35,020 nucleotides of DNA, from NCBI GenBank assembly GCA_020628815.1, contig JAHDEN010000053.1:1-35020 (forward strand), written 5' to 3'. This document shows positions 34,366-35,020 of this stretch, in pieces; within the stretch, counting starts at the first letter, position 1; every line of letters begins with the position of its first letter. The notes under the pieces are model-generated. The model was not told where the DNA came from, did not search any database, and was given only the letters and a program-made list of their open reading frames with translations. Made by a program: the position numbers and the translations under genes. This DNA is from Chloroflexota bacterium (GTDB lineage Bacteria; Chloroflexota; Anaerolineae; Promineifilales; Promineifilaceae).

Positions 34366-34857
34366 TTAATTACTGTAAAAAGTAATTACGTCTTCGTGAT
34401 CGACTTTACAAACCCACTTTTTGGATTCTGTGGTTGCATACATTGCGAGGCCTACACTCCAGGCAAATGAATCCCAATAAGTTACAAAAATTTTCCAATC
34501 AATTTTTGCAACCATATTGTCATAGCAAAGCAAAACTGTTTCCCCGAACGGTACTTGTCTTTGATAAAGCCAATCCCTTACTTCTTGAACCTTTTCGTCT
34601 TCATTCCATTTATCGTACAAACAGGTTGAAACTTCATTTTTATAGTTCGATAAATCCGGCCTAGAAAAATTTAGAGATGAATTGAAAAGTAATTTATTGA
34701 TCTCTCTTGCTGGCTGATTTTTAATCAATGAGATCCTTGCGGCATGGTTTCGGTGCAATGGGAGTTCATCATCATCAAAAGTAAAAAATCCCTGCTCTTT
34801 TTCTGATAGCTGATCCCAAGGAATAAATTGCTCTTTATATTTTGAAATGTCTATCAT
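34366..34857 (-). CDS. hypothetical protein inside the urate operon
   Basis: I do not recognise this 163-residue protein. It is soluble, acidic in its first third (EKEQGFFTFDDDE) and rich in aromatic residues near the C-terminus (DWKIFVTYWDSFAWSVGLAMY). It has no signal peptide or membrane helix. Its ATG overlaps the TGA of the upstream OHCU decarboxylase as TGATG, and HIU hydrolase begins 14 bases after its stop, so it is translationally embedded in the purine operon. It is visibly AT-richer than its neighbours and carries no CGGCCG motif, which hints at later insertion. Small single-domain immunity- or SUKH-like proteins look similar in length, but I see no convincing motif. Confidence 0.75.
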   Translation of the reverse strand: MIDISKYKEQFIPWDQLSEKEQGFFTFDDDELPLHRNHAARISLIKNQPAREINKLLFNSSLNFSRPDLSNYKNEVSTCLYDKWNEDEKVQEVRDWLYQRQVPFGETVLLCYDNMVAKIDWKIFVTYWDSFAWSVGLAMYATTESKKWVCKVDHEDVITFYSN

Positions 34858-35020
34858 CAGAAAACTTCGGATGCCATATCAGCAAGTAATTTATCGAGCC
34901 GGAGACCCATGATCTTTTCTTGTTCACCGGCCGCGATTTTGATTTCATCGGCCGGATCATTGGGTAGTCTAGCCTCCAGCAAGTCTAACATTTCTTGCGC
35001 ACTTTTACCTGTGGCACACA
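34857..35020 (-). CDS. OHCU decarboxylase, C-terminal part
   Basis: Only the last 54 residues lie in the window and the gene continues past the right edge. The sequence CATGKSAQEMLDLLEARLPN, then an EIKIAAGEQEKIMGLRLDKLL block, matches the C-terminal helices of 2-oxo-4-hydroxy-4-carboxy-5-ureidoimidazoline decarboxylase. This enzyme follows HIU hydrolase and yields S-allantoin. Its TGA overlaps the ATG of the next gene. Together with HIU hydrolase and uricase it completes the urate-to-allantoin route. Confidence 0.88.
   Translation of the reverse strand, partial: CATGKSAQEMLDLLEARLPNDPADEIKIAAGEQEKIMGLRLDKLLADMASEVF

Overview
The window looks like chromosomal DNA of a Chloroflexota bacterium (Anaerolineae- or Ardenticatenia-like). 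Supporting this are secreted proteins with a short Leu/Met-Pro-Tyr motif, a paired DUF1800/DUF1501 locus, a scattered menaquinone pathway and moderate GC. This is inference, because no rRNA or other phylogenetic marker is present. Uricase and a BLUF blue-light sensor point to a life with oxygen and light. I see no tRNA, rRNA, CRISPR array, transposase, integrase or phage gene.

Layout. 0.1-4.05 kb, all minus strand: a BLUF protein, an HSL-type esterase, an unknown membrane protein and menE. 4.3-9.05 kb, plus strand: a large secreted Calx-beta/CHRD/DUF1800 protein followed by a Tat-exported DUF1501 protein. 9.1-12.9 kb, minus strand: an apparent operon tetR-menF-menD. 13.07-14.6 kb, plus strand: a HAD hydrolase and a PIG-L deacetylase, which meets a TauE/SafE permease tail to tail. 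15.4-18.4 kb, plus strand: a divergent Lgt-like membrane protein, era, and a Tat-exported coiled-coil protein. 18.6-23.3 kb: a 1559-residue secreted beta-helix protein made of three tandem modules. 23.6-24.9 kb, minus strand: a PP2C phosphatase with a C-terminal membrane anchor. 25.4-30.7 kb, plus strand: gmk, a glutathionyl-hydroquinone reductase-like protein, a secreted trypsin-like protease, an SDR and a soluble PAS histidine kinase. 30.7-32.2 kb, minus strand: an SRPBCC protein and a Tat-exported metallophosphoesterase. 32.4-35.02 kb, minus strand: a purine-catabolism operon (OHCU decarboxylase end, unknown 163-residue protein, HIU hydrolase, uricase, Zn deaminase).

Pathways. menF, menD and menE cover the first committed steps and the CoA-ligation step of classical menaquinone synthesis. 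The last operon takes guanine or urate towards allantoin.

Strongest unexplained signals: (1) the palindrome CGGCCG occurs about 125-130 times by hand count, against an expectation of about 6-7, resembling the HIP1 phenomenon of cyanobacteria; (2) an identical 10-mer, AAAGGTTGAG, lies upstream of menE, tetR-menF-menD and the PP2C gene, and in the tetR region it forms one arm of a perfect inverted repeat; (3) short heptamer-type dispersed repeats occur between genes and also in frame inside menD; (4) a base-composition outlier gene is coupled by a TGATG overlap inside the urate operon.
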